In this document: positions 7,466 to 14,952 of the stretch, piece by piece
Layout of the letters: the number at the start of each line of letters is the position of its first letter
Position numbering within the stretch: the stretch's first letter is position 1
Assembly: GCA_016217935.1 (NCBI GenBank)
Contig: JACRFJ010000024.1
Span: 1-44,152, forward strand
DNA length: 44,152 nt
From: Candidatus Kaiserbacteria bacterium
Lineage (GTDB): Bacteria > Patescibacteriota > Minisyncoccia > Phycocordibacterales > UBA2100
Reading direction: 5' to 3'
Position numbers and translations under genes: made by a program
The notes under the pieces: generated by a model
Seen by the model: only the letters and a program-made list of their open reading frames with translations
Databases searched by the model: none
Told to the model about the DNA's origin: nothing

Positions 7466-8674
7466 TTATTTCCTTCGCAGGAAGGAGGGAAGTCCTCCCC
7501 AGCTGTCGTCATCGTCGAGACCGTCAGCGACGCGCACGGGCTCGTGCTTCTGCATTTCAGATTTATCTTTCATCTCCTTTTTGTCCATTTTATCGTTTGC
7601 GAGCGCATCGATTATTTTCTTTGGCTCACGGTCAGCGCGTGCGACCGGAGGGACGTCAGCGTCTTTGCGGGATGGTGTGATGCGAGAAGCAAATACACTC
7701 GGGCTTCGTGTCGTGGTCTCCGGAAAGCCAGTTGCGATAACGGTGACGCGGACCGTCCCTTTCTTGAGGTTCTCGTCGGTAACGGCTCCGAAGATGACCT
7801 TGGCCTCTGGATCGATCGCTTCGGTAATGACATTGGCCGCGTCCTGCACTTCGAGCATACCGAGATCCTCGCCACCAGCGATCGAGAAGAGGACTCCCTT
7901 GGCACCGGTGATTGCGACTTCGAGAAGCGGGGAATTGATGGCCGCTCGAGCGGCATTCTCTGCGCGCTTTTCGCCGATTGCGGTTCCGATACCCATAAGT
8001 GCCGAGCCGGCATTGGCCATGATCGTACGGACATCGGCGAAGTCGACGTTGATGATCCCGGTCTGCGTGATGAGATCCGAGATTCCTTCGACCGCTTGCT
8101 TCAAGATGTCGTCGCACATCGCAAAGGCATTCTTGATTCCGGTCTCGCGAGAGACAATCGTGAGCAATTTATCATTCGGAATTACGATCGAGGCATCTAC
8201 CGCCTTGCGCAACTCAGCGAGGCCGAGTTCGGCGAGGCGAATGCGCTGTTGGCCTTCAAACGCAAAAGGGCGCGTGACGACGCCAACGGTGAGCGCGCCC
8301 AAATCGCGCGCGATTTTCGCGATGACCGGTGCAGCACCCGTGCCGGTACCACCGCCCATGCCGCAGGTGATGAACACCATGTCGGATCCTTTGATCGCAT
8401 CCTGGATTTCTTCCCGCGTTTCTTCGGCGGCTTGCTTGCCCATGTCTGGGTTCATGCCGGTGCCGAGACCGCGCGTGATCGTTTTACCTATGTGAATCTT
8501 TTTCTTGGCCTTTGATTTGTGGAGGTCCTGCGCGTCGGTGTTGATCGCGATGAAATCGACACCCTGCACATTGGAGGCAACCATGTGATTCACGGTATTA
8601 CCCCCTGAGCCACCGACGCCGATAACCCGGATCCGTGCGAACGATTCTACGTCGGGCTTTACCTGCTTGGACAT
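7466..8674 (-). CDS. ftsZ: cell division protein FtsZ
   Basis: Tubulin-like GTPase that forms the division ring. The 402 residues contain the GTP-binding tubulin signature GGGTGTGAAP (107-116), the T7 catalytic loop NVDFADV (209-215), a variable charged linker (about 320-386) and a conserved C-terminal tail ending LPSFLRRK, which fits FtsA binding. The start at 8674 (MSKQVKPD) is preferred over the first in-frame ATG (8686) because an extended -10 (TGaTATGAT) overlaps the upstream ATGs and ends 7 nt before it. ftsA lies immediately upstream on the same strand. Confidence 0.95.
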   Translation of the reverse strand: MSKQVKPDVESFARIRVIGVGGSGGNTVNHMVASNVQGVDFIAINTDAQDLHKSKAKKKIHIGKTITRGLGTGMNPDMGKQAAEETREEIQDAIKGSDMVFITCGMGGGTGTGAAPVIAKIARDLGALTVGVVTRPFAFEGQQRIRLAELGLAELRKAVDASIVIPNDKLLTIVSRETGIKNAFAMCDDILKQAVEGISDLITQTGIINVDFADVRTIMANAGSALMGIGTAIGEKRAENAARAAINSPLLEVAITGAKGVLFSIAGGEDLGMLEVQDAANVITEAIDPEAKVIFGAVTDENLKKGTVRVTVIATGFPETTTRSPSVFASRITPSRKDADVPPVARADREPKKIIDALANDKMDKKEMKDKSEMQKHEPVRVADGLDDDDSWGGLPSFLRRK

Positions 8675-8681
8675 TGGCGAC

Positions 8682-8690
8682 ATCATATCA
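8682..8690 (-). promoter_or_regulatory. extended -10 of ftsZ
   Basis: On the minus strand TGaTATGAT ends 7 nt before the ATG at 8674. It decides the start codon. Confidence 0.6.
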
Positions 8691-8842
8691 CTTTCAGCAA
8701 AAGGACAAGGTTGACTATTGCACAGTAAAGTGCTTTAGTATCTCTGGCGCTGAGTGGATAAGCGCACGAACGGAGGCGCTGATGTCCCGCTCAACTACAA
8801 TATCGCACCGACCCTGCTGACACGTGCAGGAGGGTTAATCTT

Positions 8843-10015
8843 TTATGGAAGCAGCGAGCGGAAATTTTGTATAAACGAATTCCAACCGCGAGATATCACC
8901 TCGCCGAGGGTATGACCACGATTCGAGGAGTCCTCGGCGTATGCCCAGCGACAGAGGCCATAGGCAACTGCCCAGGTGGCGTCGACCGATGCGGTGCGCG
9001 CAAGGTGACCGACCTGGCCGATCTGGGAGGGAAGCTTCAGGATGGTTTTAGCTATGTCAGAGGCCGAAATGAGGCCTGATCCGCCGCCGGTGAGCACGAC
9101 GCCAGCAGGAAGAAGGCGAGAACGACCGATAGATTTAAGATGTCCGTTAACAAGTGTAAACATGTCCTTGAGACGGCCAGCGATGATCGCGTGCATTTTT
9201 TTTACCGGTACATCACTTCCCGTAACTGCACCGCGCTTCATTTGCTCGGCCTCAGGAAGCGGAATCTGAAACGAGAGTGCGATTGTGTTTGTGATGTCTG
9301 CCGCGCCGATCGGGAACACCTTTATTGAAACGGGAGTGTCGTCGTCAAACACGATTATCGAAAGTGTTTCGGATCCGATGTTGGCAAGAACGACGCCGGC
9401 CATTTTTTGCGCTTTCGAAAGTGTTACAAAACTTGCAGCGAGCGGTGCAGCCATCACACCCTCCACCTCGACCCCCGCTGCTTCCACCGCGTCGATTAAA
9501 TCATCATGATGCTGTGTAAGTGTCGTAATGAGAAGCGTGTCTGCAGAAAATTTCGTACCCATGAGGCCGACGGGCTTCCCGAAGACTTTCGCTCCGTCGA
9601 CGCGATACTCGAGGGGAATTGTGTGGATGACCGTGCGATTGGTGAGTTTGGCGGAAGCACGCATCTGACTGTCACGAAGCGCTTTCTCGAGATCGCGATC
9701 TTGCACAATGCCTCCTGAGGCAGCGAGTGATATCTCGCCGGTCGATTTGATTTCGTCGATTCCGACGCCACCGATTGCAAGTCGTGCTTCGCGCACCGCT
9801 ACGTGCGCGGCACTCTGTGCACGTGCAAGCGCCTCACGGATGCTTCGTGTCGCTTCAGCGCGATCGATGATGTAACCGTGCCGCATACCCTTGGATATCG
9901 CGGTGCCAGTTCCGAGAATCTGCATTGGGTTTTCCGGATTCTCTGCGGGCGCCGCTATCACGACCTTCACGTGGTATGTGCCGATGTCGATGCCAGTATA
10001 AAACTTTCGCGCCAT
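8843..10015 (-). CDS. ftsA: cell division protein FtsA
   Basis: Actin-like ATPase that tethers FtsZ to the membrane. The 390 residues start with the phosphate-1 motif TGIDIGTYHVKVVI (8-21). A 1C/SHS2-type insertion follows (about 85-165), then the adenosine motif VVLTGGGSGL near 305-314. The last ~16 residues (RGWNSFIQNFRSLLP) form an amphipathic helix, the expected membrane-targeting sequence. The length is slightly short of the usual 420. Gene order ybeY-ftsA-ftsZ links rRNA maturation and division. It has its own -10 element in the 51-nt ybeY-ftsA gap. Confidence 0.93.
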   Translation of the reverse strand: MARKFYTGIDIGTYHVKVVIAAPAENPENPMQILGTGTAISKGMRHGYIIDRAEATRSIREALARAQSAAHVAVREARLAIGGVGIDEIKSTGEISLAASGGIVQDRDLEKALRDSQMRASAKLTNRTVIHTIPLEYRVDGAKVFGKPVGLMGTKFSADTLLITTLTQHHDDLIDAVEAAGVEVEGVMAAPLAASFVTLSKAQKMAGVVLANIGSETLSIIVFDDDTPVSIKVFPIGAADITNTIALSFQIPLPEAEQMKRGAVTGSDVPVKKMHAIIAGRLKDMFTLVNGHLKSIGRSRLLPAGVVLTGGGSGLISASDIAKTILKLPSQIGQVGHLARTASVDATWAVAYGLCRWAYAEDSSNRGHTLGEVISRGWNSFIQNFRSLLP

Positions 10016-10022
10016 TCTCTCT

Positions 10023-10028
10023 ATTGTA
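10023..10028 (-). promoter_or_regulatory. -10 of ftsA
   Basis: TACAAT on the minus strand ends 7 nt before the ftsA ATG. Confidence 0.55.
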
Positions 10029-10066
10029 GCGCGATTTTTCTGCTCTGGTGAGCCGTATTTCGTGGA

Positions 10067-10456
10067 TTAGTCCACGTCGTATCCGAAACGGCGGAGTGTC
10101 ACGCGCTCCTTACTCGTCATTGCTTTCCCGTGATCGAATCCAAGAAGGTGATAGAGTCCATGGACAAACAGGAGTGCAATTCGAGATTCATATTTCACAC
10201 TGAGCTTTTTTGCTTCGCGTGCCGCAACATGCAGATTCAAAAAGATTTCACCTTCGTTCGCGTCGAGCTCGAATGAGAGGACATTTGGCGCATATTTCTT
10301 TTTGCGGTACTTGATATTGATCGTACGTGCAAGGGTATCACCGCAGAGTACGAGGGAGAGCTGGTAACCACGTGGGAGCACTGCTCGCGCGATTTTCTCA
10401 AATGGAACACGAGGGCTGCGGCCGCGCACCGTTTTGCGTATTGCTATCCTCAGCAT
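10067..10456 (-). CDS. ybeY: endoribonuclease YbeY (rRNA maturation)
   Basis: Zinc-dependent RNase involved in 16S rRNA 3'-end maturation and ribosome quality control. The 129 residues carry the family motif HGLYHLLGFDH (99-109), whose His99, His103 and His109 bind zinc, and the upstream KYRKKKYAPNVLSFE (49-63), the family's NxxYRxxxxxTDVLSF block with TD changed to PN. The ATG abuts the rpsU stop without a spacer, so translation is probably coupled to rpsU. Confidence 0.92.
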   Translation of the reverse strand: MLRIAIRKTVRGRSPRVPFEKIARAVLPRGYQLSLVLCGDTLARTINIKYRKKKYAPNVLSFELDANEGEIFLNLHVAAREAKKLSVKYESRIALLFVHGLYHLLGFDHGKAMTSKERVTLRRFGYDVD

Positions 10457-10771
10457 CTAGCGGGCGATTGGGGTTGATTCTCCAAATCGAGAAGGAACGG
10501 AATCAGTCTTTTGTTCACGAGGTACATAACCGCGGCGCACCGGCGCCTCTACCACCTTGCCTTCCTTGACGAGTTGTCTGTAGTCTGCGCGTCGTTTGAT
10601 CAATTTCAGCGCGCGCTTTTTCTGCACGGTCTTGGACGCGTTACGCTCGTAGTAACGGCGTTTGCGCGCACCTTTGACCAAACCCGTACCCTGGACGCGG
10701 CGGCTAAACTTGCGTATGACCGAAAGAGAGCTTTCGTTGCCGCTTTTCGTTACCTCTGCATTGATAGACAT
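10457..10771 (-). CDS. rpsU: small ribosomal subunit protein bS21
   Basis: A 104-residue bS21. The S21 core runs from about residue 3 to 68: AEVTKSGNESSLSVIRKFSRRVQ, then GLVKGARKRRYYERNASKTVQKKR. It is followed by a ~35-residue basic and Pro-containing extension, longer than the ~70-residue E. coli protein. The ATG at 10771 is preferred to an upstream TTG (10801) because an extended -10 (TGgTAGACT) lies 8 nt before it, inside the TTG-extended frame. It sits directly upstream of ybeY and ftsA on the same strand. Confidence 0.9.
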   Translation of the reverse strand: MSINAEVTKSGNESSLSVIRKFSRRVQGTGLVKGARKRRYYERNASKTVQKKRALKLIKRRADYRQLVKEGKVVEAPVRRGYVPREQKTDSVPSRFGESTPIAR

Positions 10772-10779
10772 GTCGCGGG

Positions 10780-10788
10780 AGTCTACCA
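10780..10788 (-). promoter_or_regulatory. extended -10 of rpsU
   Basis: TGgTAGACT on the minus strand ends 8 nt before the rpsU ATG at 10771. Confidence 0.55.
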
Positions 10789-10845
10789 CTCGCACTCTCA
10801 AAAGTCAAAATCTTCTTCAGAGACTATCCTCCGCATTTTTTACTT

Positions 10846-12060
10846 TTATAGATTGGCAGCAAGGGATTTCCAACTGCCCATCCTTCGTCGACGCAGGTAG
10901 TTGGGAAGTTCGTCGAGCGGGATCGCCTCTTGCGCGTTGGTCGCAACCTCACGGACAAGGATTGTATTTTCCATCGCCTCTTTATATCCCATGATGAGGA
11001 TGTACGGCACCGCTAATTCTTTTGCGCGCGTCATCTGCTCGGCGATCCGATCATAGAGGAGCGACTGATGCACGGGTATTTCGGCGCGACGAAGTCCCTC
11101 AAGGACGCTGAGTGATTTTCGTCGGGCTTCGGGTCCGAGGTGCGCATAATAGATAGAAGGAACACCGCGTACCTCCCGGACAACACGCGTTTTCCCTCGG
11201 ATTTCGCAATTGATCGATATCATGGCTGCGGGCATCGGTGAAACTGCAAAGCGACTTGCAAGCGGATCGTATCGTCCTCCGGAAGCGATCGCGAACTGCG
11301 CACCCGTTTCTTGATCGCTTATATTGATTTCGTAGAGGGAATGTGACCAGCAGTCGCGGCTTCCGAGCACGTGCGGGGAGAGCTCATATGAAAGACCGTA
11401 GATTTCCAAATACTCGAGCAGATCCCAAAAGCGGCGGCGCTCTTCTTCTGTAAGATACTCCATCGATTGTGGTGCGCGCGGCGCTGCGGGGTGACCTTTT
11501 TCTATCAGCTGTACGAGCGTGCCGAGTGGATCAATCGCCGCGCGCGGACGCAGTGTAGGCGAGATCGATTCGATGTGCTTGCGCAGGTATGATCCCACGT
11601 CGCGGACAAACCGATTCGAGGATTCGTAGGAGCCAATGTTGTTGATCGCGAGGCTGCGCGCAGTGAGCCCCGCTTCTTCCGCAATGGCGTTTACGATCAC
11701 GAGGAGAAGTGCCTCGGCGATTGCCGAAGGGGAGCCGAGTACATGGAGCTCGAGAGTTGCCGACGGCATGCCTGATGCGCCCATCGATGTCCGCCAGATG
11801 AGCGTGCCGCCGCGATCACTTCCTCGCGCGCATGCAACGCATTTGCGTGCGATCTGCGCGAGGCCGCGTTCATCGCGTCGCGCAAACGCGATTTCGTTTT
11901 CATTTTTTGCTGCGGCGGCGCGGCGCTTCTCGTCCTCTCTGGACATGCGCGTGGGTTTCATCTCGTCGAGCGAGGTGAATCCGTAGTACTCGGCAATGCG
12001 AATTGCGGAATTGAGAAACTCTGCAGTGTTTGCATGTTTCGTATCCTTGAGACGAATCAT
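10846..12060 (-). CDS. histidyl-tRNA-synthetase-like protein, degenerate catalytic motifs
   Basis: 404 residues with the HisRS layout: a class II core (about 1-295) and a C-terminal HGTP anticodon-binding domain (about 300-395, with GLRRAEIPVHQS and YILIMGYKEAMENTILVR). The catalytic signatures are eroded. No FRxERPQ-type motif 2 is present, the histidine-A motif RGLDYYTG is replaced by GSRDCWSHSLYEI, and only SGGRYDPLASRFA near 275 still resembles its counterpart. It is therefore probably not an active tRNA ligase but a paralogue with a regulatory or RNA-binding role; unlike HisZ it keeps the anticodon domain. The start at 12060 lies 28 nt after lepB. Upstream in-frame codons overlap lepB. 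Confidence 0.7.
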   Translation of the reverse strand: MIRLKDTKHANTAEFLNSAIRIAEYYGFTSLDEMKPTRMSREDEKRRAAAAKNENEIAFARRDERGLAQIARKCVACARGSDRGGTLIWRTSMGASGMPSATLELHVLGSPSAIAEALLLVIVNAIAEEAGLTARSLAINNIGSYESSNRFVRDVGSYLRKHIESISPTLRPRAAIDPLGTLVQLIEKGHPAAPRAPQSMEYLTEEERRRFWDLLEYLEIYGLSYELSPHVLGSRDCWSHSLYEINISDQETGAQFAIASGGRYDPLASRFAVSPMPAAMISINCEIRGKTRVVREVRGVPSIYYAHLGPEARRKSLSVLEGLRRAEIPVHQSLLYDRIAEQMTRAKELAVPYILIMGYKEAMENTILVREVATNAQEAIPLDELPNYLRRRRMGSWKSLAANL

Positions 12061-12088
12061 ACAAAAAAGTTGATGTTCATATGTCTTG

Positions 12089-12706
12089 CTATTTTTCCGA
12101 ATACCGTGCCTCGCCGGGCAGCACGTCGATCTTATTGAAAGGATAGAGGCGCAAGAACACGCGGCCATTGATGTCCTCACGCGGAAGTGTTCCCCATAAG
12201 CGAGAGTCGGCGGAGACCTTGCGGTTATCACCGAGAACAAAAAACTGATCGGGGCCGAGTGTGACTTTCATATTGGTTGCTCCACCGAGGTTGCCGGATG
12301 AAAGATAGCTCTCATCGATAGTAAATCCTTCTGGATGTTCGGGATTGATAATGCGGACTACGTTGCCACTGAGGACGACGGTCTCTCCCGGAAGGCCAAT
12401 GACGCGTTTAATGAGCGCACGGCTCGTATTTTGGGGCAGCTTGAAGACGATGACATCACCGCGCTTCGGGTCATCGATCTTGTAGATAACTTTATCGATA
12501 ATGAGGTAGTGGAAATTGTCGAAGGTGGGCTCCATCGAGGCACCTGAGACGATATATGGGGCCGCAATGTAGAAGCGAATGATGAGCGCAAGCCCGAGCG
12601 CTATGATTGTGTACGCAATGAGGGATCGCTGCGACGATGCTTCCCTCATAACAGGACCGTTCACCCCGTTAGAAAAATCGTTTCTATTGCCGGGGGTGTT
12701 GTTCAT
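12089..12706 (-). CDS. lepB: signal peptidase I
   Basis: Membrane serine protease that cleaves signal peptides of exported proteins. The 205 residues hold one transmembrane anchor (29-46), the nucleophile Ser57 in SGASMEPT and the general base Lys100 in ALIKRVIGLPG, then box D/E VLGDNRKVSADSR (157-169). Residues 1-19, ending FSNGVNGPV, are encoded by one arm of a 99-bp palindromic element, so they are probably not ancestral. An alternative start at M20 (12649, MREASSQRS) gives a more usual N terminus. The ATG at 12706 overlaps the stop of a 20-codon ORF as ATGA, which suggests translational coupling. Confidence 0.9.
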   Translation of the reverse strand: MNNTPGNRNDFSNGVNGPVMREASSQRSLIAYTIIALGLALIIRFYIAAPYIVSGASMEPTFDNFHYLIIDKVIYKIDDPKRGDVIVFKLPQNTSRALIKRVIGLPGETVVLSGNVVRIINPEHPEGFTIDESYLSSGNLGGATNMKVTLGPDQFFVLGDNRKVSADSRLWGTLPREDINGRVFLRLYPFNKIDVLPGEARYSEK

Positions 12707-12761
12707 AGGCGCAACACCCTCTTTTCCTGTAAGAGCCCATCAGAATCTTTTCTAACGGGGT
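12663..12761. repeat. 99-bp palindromic element on the lepB start
   Basis: Perfect 14-bp inverted arms, ACCCCGTTAGAAAA (12663-12676) and its complement (12748-12761), enclose an inner hairpin GGGTGTTG/CAACACCC (12694-12701 and 12712-12719). The lepB ATG lies in the 10-nt apical loop. Read on the minus strand, the arms encode NPVRK on entry and FSNGV on exit. Confidence 0.75.
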
Positions 12762-12765
12762 TCAT
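12703..12765 (-). CDS. 20-codon leaderless ORF upstream of lepB
   Basis: Starts MNPVRKDSDG and ends with a TGA overlapping the lepB ATG (ATGA). Its own ATG lies 8 nt after a TAGAAT -10 element with no leader, so it is probably the first thing translated on the lepB mRNA. Apart from the ATG it lies within the palindromic element. My reading is that this ATG was the original leaderless lepB start and that the element landed just behind it, breaking the frame; re-initiation at the overlapping ATG would rescue lepB. The peptide itself probably has no function. Confidence 0.5.
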   Translation of the reverse strand: MNPVRKDSDGLLQEKRVLRL

Positions 12766-12773
12766 GTGGCAGC

Positions 12774-12779
12774 ATTCTA
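12774..12779 (-). promoter_or_regulatory. -10 of the lepB operon
   Basis: TAGAAT on the minus strand ends 8 nt before the ATG at 12765. It would drive the 20-codon ORF, lepB and the HisRS-like gene. Confidence 0.5.
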
Positions 12780-12986
12780 CAGTGGGCACGGTGTTGACGC
12801 AAAGTGGTTTGAGTGGTGCATCTCGTCTCAACATGTATTTCGCAAAGCCGAATAATTTTTTGGTAAAAAATTTCTCTGCTCGCGCCGTCGCGCTGCGCAA
12901 GGCTTCACTCAATACGTGTCTCACGAGCTGCTGTGTGGGCAGCTAAGGAATTCCGGTACTTTCGTTATTATTTTACGAACAAGTGA

Positions 12987-12995
12987 TGCTAGAAT
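12987..12995 (+). promoter_or_regulatory. extended -10 of pth
   Basis: TGcTAGAAT ends 8 nt before the ATG at 13004. Confidence 0.6.
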
Positions 12996-13003
12996 ACTTT
13001 CTC

Positions 13004-13594
13004 ATGGCATGGATTATTGTCGGTTTGGGGAATCCCGGAGAGGAATACACGAATACGCGGCACAATACTGGCCGCATGGCGGTACAATATTTTGCAAAAA
13101 AGCAGGAATTGCCGGCGTGGAAGGAAGATAAGAAATCAAACTCACTGACGGCAGGTGCCACAATGGGCAAAACGATCGTCGCGCTCGTATTGCCGAACAC
13201 ATTTATGAATAAATCCGGCACCGCTGTTGCGAAATTTGTGAAAAGCATGAAGGCGGCAGAGAGCATGGTCGTGGTCTACGACGATCTTGATCTCCCGGTC
13301 GGCAAAATGAAAATTTCTTTTGATCGCGGCTCGGGCGGACACAAAGGAATTGAATCGATCGCGCGTGCAGTCAAGACAAAACGATTCGTTCGTGTGCGCA
13401 TCGGCATCTCGCCGGAAACTTCGGGAGGAAAACTCAGAAAGCCATCGGGAGAGAAAGAGGTCAACGATTTCATTCTTGGTCGTTTTCGTGACACCGACAT
13501 GAAAGATCTCACGCATGTCTTCAAAGAAGTCGCGATCGCGATCGAATGTATCATTCGAGATGGGCGCGAGATCGCGATGAACCGATTCAACTGA
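13004..13594 (+). CDS. pth: peptidyl-tRNA hydrolase
   Basis: Recycles peptidyl-tRNA released from stalled ribosomes. The 196 residues are typical. Active-site residues are all present: His20 in NTRHNTG, Asp93 in YDDLDLP, Asn69 in TFMNKSG, and GSGGHKG with His113. VGLGNPG (6-12) is the family start. In-frame GTG and ATG codons 21 and 18 nt upstream are rejected because the extended -10 overlaps them. It is divergent from the lepB block, and the shared 12780-12980 region carries promoters in both directions. Confidence 0.95.
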   Translation: MAWIIVGLGNPGEEYTNTRHNTGRMAVQYFAKKQELPAWKEDKKSNSLTAGATMGKTIVALVLPNTFMNKSGTAVAKFVKSMKAAESMVVVYDDLDLPVGKMKISFDRGSGGHKGIESIARAVKTKRFVRVRIGISPETSGGKLRKPSGEKEVNDFILGRFRDTDMKDLTHVFKEVAIAIECIIRDGREIAMNRFN

Positions 13595-13621
13595 ATATGG
13601 GCACGGACATTCGGGCCGCTC

Positions 13622-14296
13622 TCAGTGTCGAGGTGTCACCTTGACATCGCGATAGTACTCAAATGCCTCCTGGATCATCTTGCGCGGTGGTAATTGTGTC
13701 TCAATCTCGAATATTGAAGTGTCGAGAATAGCACGTAGTCGGTGCTTGGGATCTGAGAAAGCGCCAAAACTTGAATACTGATATGTCTTCAGACGATCTG
13801 TGAGCCTATGTATGTTTTTTGCGTGCCCTTGCTTCCACCGCTGCTCAAATAGTTCCGCTGGGTTGCAATGAATGTATTGCAGTACTCGCTGCAGATAGCG
13901 ATCATTATCAATGTGACGTGATCGGAATGGTTTTGCAAAGAGATTCCCGGATCTCTCGTATTTGATATTGAAGTACATAGCATATGAGGTTCCAACTTTC
14001 CTCATAAACGATGTAATTCCGTTCCCCGAGATTTCTCGAAGGAGTAGATGGAAGTGATTTGGCATCAAGCAAAATGCACCAACTCCAACCAAAGAGCCTT
14101 TTCTTTCTATGGAGAGCAGATCCGCAAGCGAGACTGCACGTCGATCACTTCTGTGCGTTGAAACAGTGTTATTGCAAAGATAGAGCAGACTCAAGAATCG
14201 TTCGTAATCGGCATAGTTAGTAAATGTTTTCCGTTTATCGATACCGCGGGTGTAGCAGTGATACCACTCTTCTGAAGAAAAACGATCTCTGTTCAT
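13622..14296 (-). CDS. Y1/HUH REP-associated transposase (RAYT type)
   Basis: 224 residues of the IS200-like Y1 transposase fold. The HUH metal motif is H81-F-H83 in LMPNHFHLLL, and the catalytic tyrosine lies in SYAMYFNIKYERSGNLF (Y105 or Y108). WYHCYTRGIDKRKTF (11-25) is the usual RAYT opening. Such enzymes cut single-stranded DNA at palindromes (REP sequences). Both ends carry matching palindromes, and the right one forms the last codons and stop of the gene (KVTPRH). A TGcTATATT -10 element ends 7 nt before the ATG, so it is probably leaderless. Confidence 0.88.
   Translation of the reverse strand: MNRDRFSSEEWYHCYTRGIDKRKTFTNYADYERFLSLLYLCNNTVSTHRSDRRAVSLADLLSIERKGSLVGVGAFCLMPNHFHLLLREISGNGITSFMRKVGTSYAMYFNIKYERSGNLFAKPFRSRHIDNDRYLQRVLQYIHCNPAELFEQRWKQGHAKNIHRLTDRLKTYQYSSFGAFSDPKHRLRAILDTSIFEIETQLPPRKMIQEAFEYYRDVKVTPRH
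13626..13646. repeat. REP-like palindrome, 3' copy of RAYT 1
   Basis: TGTCGAGGT-GTC-ACCTTGACA: 9-bp arms with one G:T pair. It is inside the transposase's final codons. Confidence 0.65.
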
Positions 14297-14303
14297 ATTC
14301 CTA

Positions 14304-14312
14304 AATATAGCA
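14304..14312 (-). promoter_or_regulatory. extended -10 of RAYT 1
   Basis: TGcTATATT on the minus strand ends 7 nt before the transposase ATG (14296). It abuts the upstream palindrome. Confidence 0.5.
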
Positions 14313-14334
14313 TGTCAAGGTGTCACCTTGACAT
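14312..14334. repeat. REP-like palindrome, 5' copy of RAYT 1
   Basis: ATGTCAAGGT-GTC-ACCTTGACAT: perfect 10-bp arms with the same GTC loop as the copy at 13626-13646. Confidence 0.7.
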
Positions 14335-14417
14335 CGACGCGGTTGACAATACGTTCATACTTTGTTTTTCTGCAAATGGTAGACCGGTTTCTTTGGTCGA
14401 GCCAGGGAGAGTGTCCA

Positions 14418-14720
14418 GTGCGTGCAGCAGATTTCTTTGAACAATTGGCCGCTGAGACAAAAGCAGCTTTCGAGGATTGTCCCGACGAGACTTCCGAGGA
14501 AGCGATTCTGGCAGGAGTGCACACACAGATCGCGCTCTCGCTCAGGGACTACCGTCCTGATGCGCAGATTGGTCCGGAGGGACAGGAGCACATCAGGGTT
14601 CGTGTTCAAGATGCTGTTGCGCACTCCGAACATCGCGCACGAGATATCGGCGAGATCAAGGCGATCCTTGACCTTTTGCAGAAAGTCGCGGCGGCTCCGC
14701 TCCCGAAAGCAGCGGAGTAA
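14418..14720 (+). CDS. orphan acidic/helical protein, 100 aa
   Basis: Not recognised. Soluble, no signal peptide, rich in Ala, Glu and Arg and probably all-helical: AADFFEQLAAETKAAFEDCPDETSEEA near the start and AHSEHRARDIGEIKAILDLLQKVAAAP at the end. The GTG at 14418 is chosen because GGGAG lies 8 nt upstream; an in-frame ATG at 14376 has no supporting signal. It is followed by a strong terminator. It is one of several single-gene units here with a Shine-Dalgarno and terminator but no relation to the neighbours. Confidence 0.5.
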   Translation: MRAADFFEQLAAETKAAFEDCPDETSEEAILAGVHTQIALSLRDYRPDAQIGPEGQEHIRVRVQDAVAHSEHRARDIGEIKAILDLLQKVAAAPLPKAAE

Positions 14721-14738
14721 TCGATGGGGAAATCAAAA

Positions 14739-14777
14739 GGCCCGACTGACAGAAGATCAGCGGGCCATTCGATTTTT
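14739..14777 (+). terminator. intrinsic terminator
   Basis: GGCCCGaCTGA pairs with TCAGCGGGCC (14739-14766, one bulge), followed by GATTTTT. It terminates the orphan gene ending at 14720. The ~180 nt from here to the rpsA stop hold nothing I can support. Confidence 0.7.
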
Positions 14778-14952
14778 CAGCACTTGCCTAGAATTTCTTA
14801 CTACTCCAAACTGCTCGGGCCTTTTGGCTCATTCGGTGGGTCAATACGCATACTCGTAAGAATTATTCTCGCTAAATATGCGGACCACGACCGAGAGATC
14901 CGCACAGGTCAAATAAGTCTACCGAGTGCGAAATGAAAGTTTTGTGATGAGC

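Noticed and set aside
7544-8515. Long frames antisense to ftsZ
   Set aside because: Shadow frames of a strongly biased gene with no independent signals.
10846-12060. Ordinary histidyl-tRNA synthetase
   Set aside because: Motif 2 and the histidine-A motif are not recognisable, so I do not give it the symbol hisS.
12703-12924. 73-codon frame upstream of lepB
   Set aside because: Only the last 20 codons fit the promoter position; the longer start lies upstream of the -10 element.
14724-14936. 70-codon frame after the orphan gene at 14418
   Set aside because: It runs across the intrinsic terminator and has no start signal.
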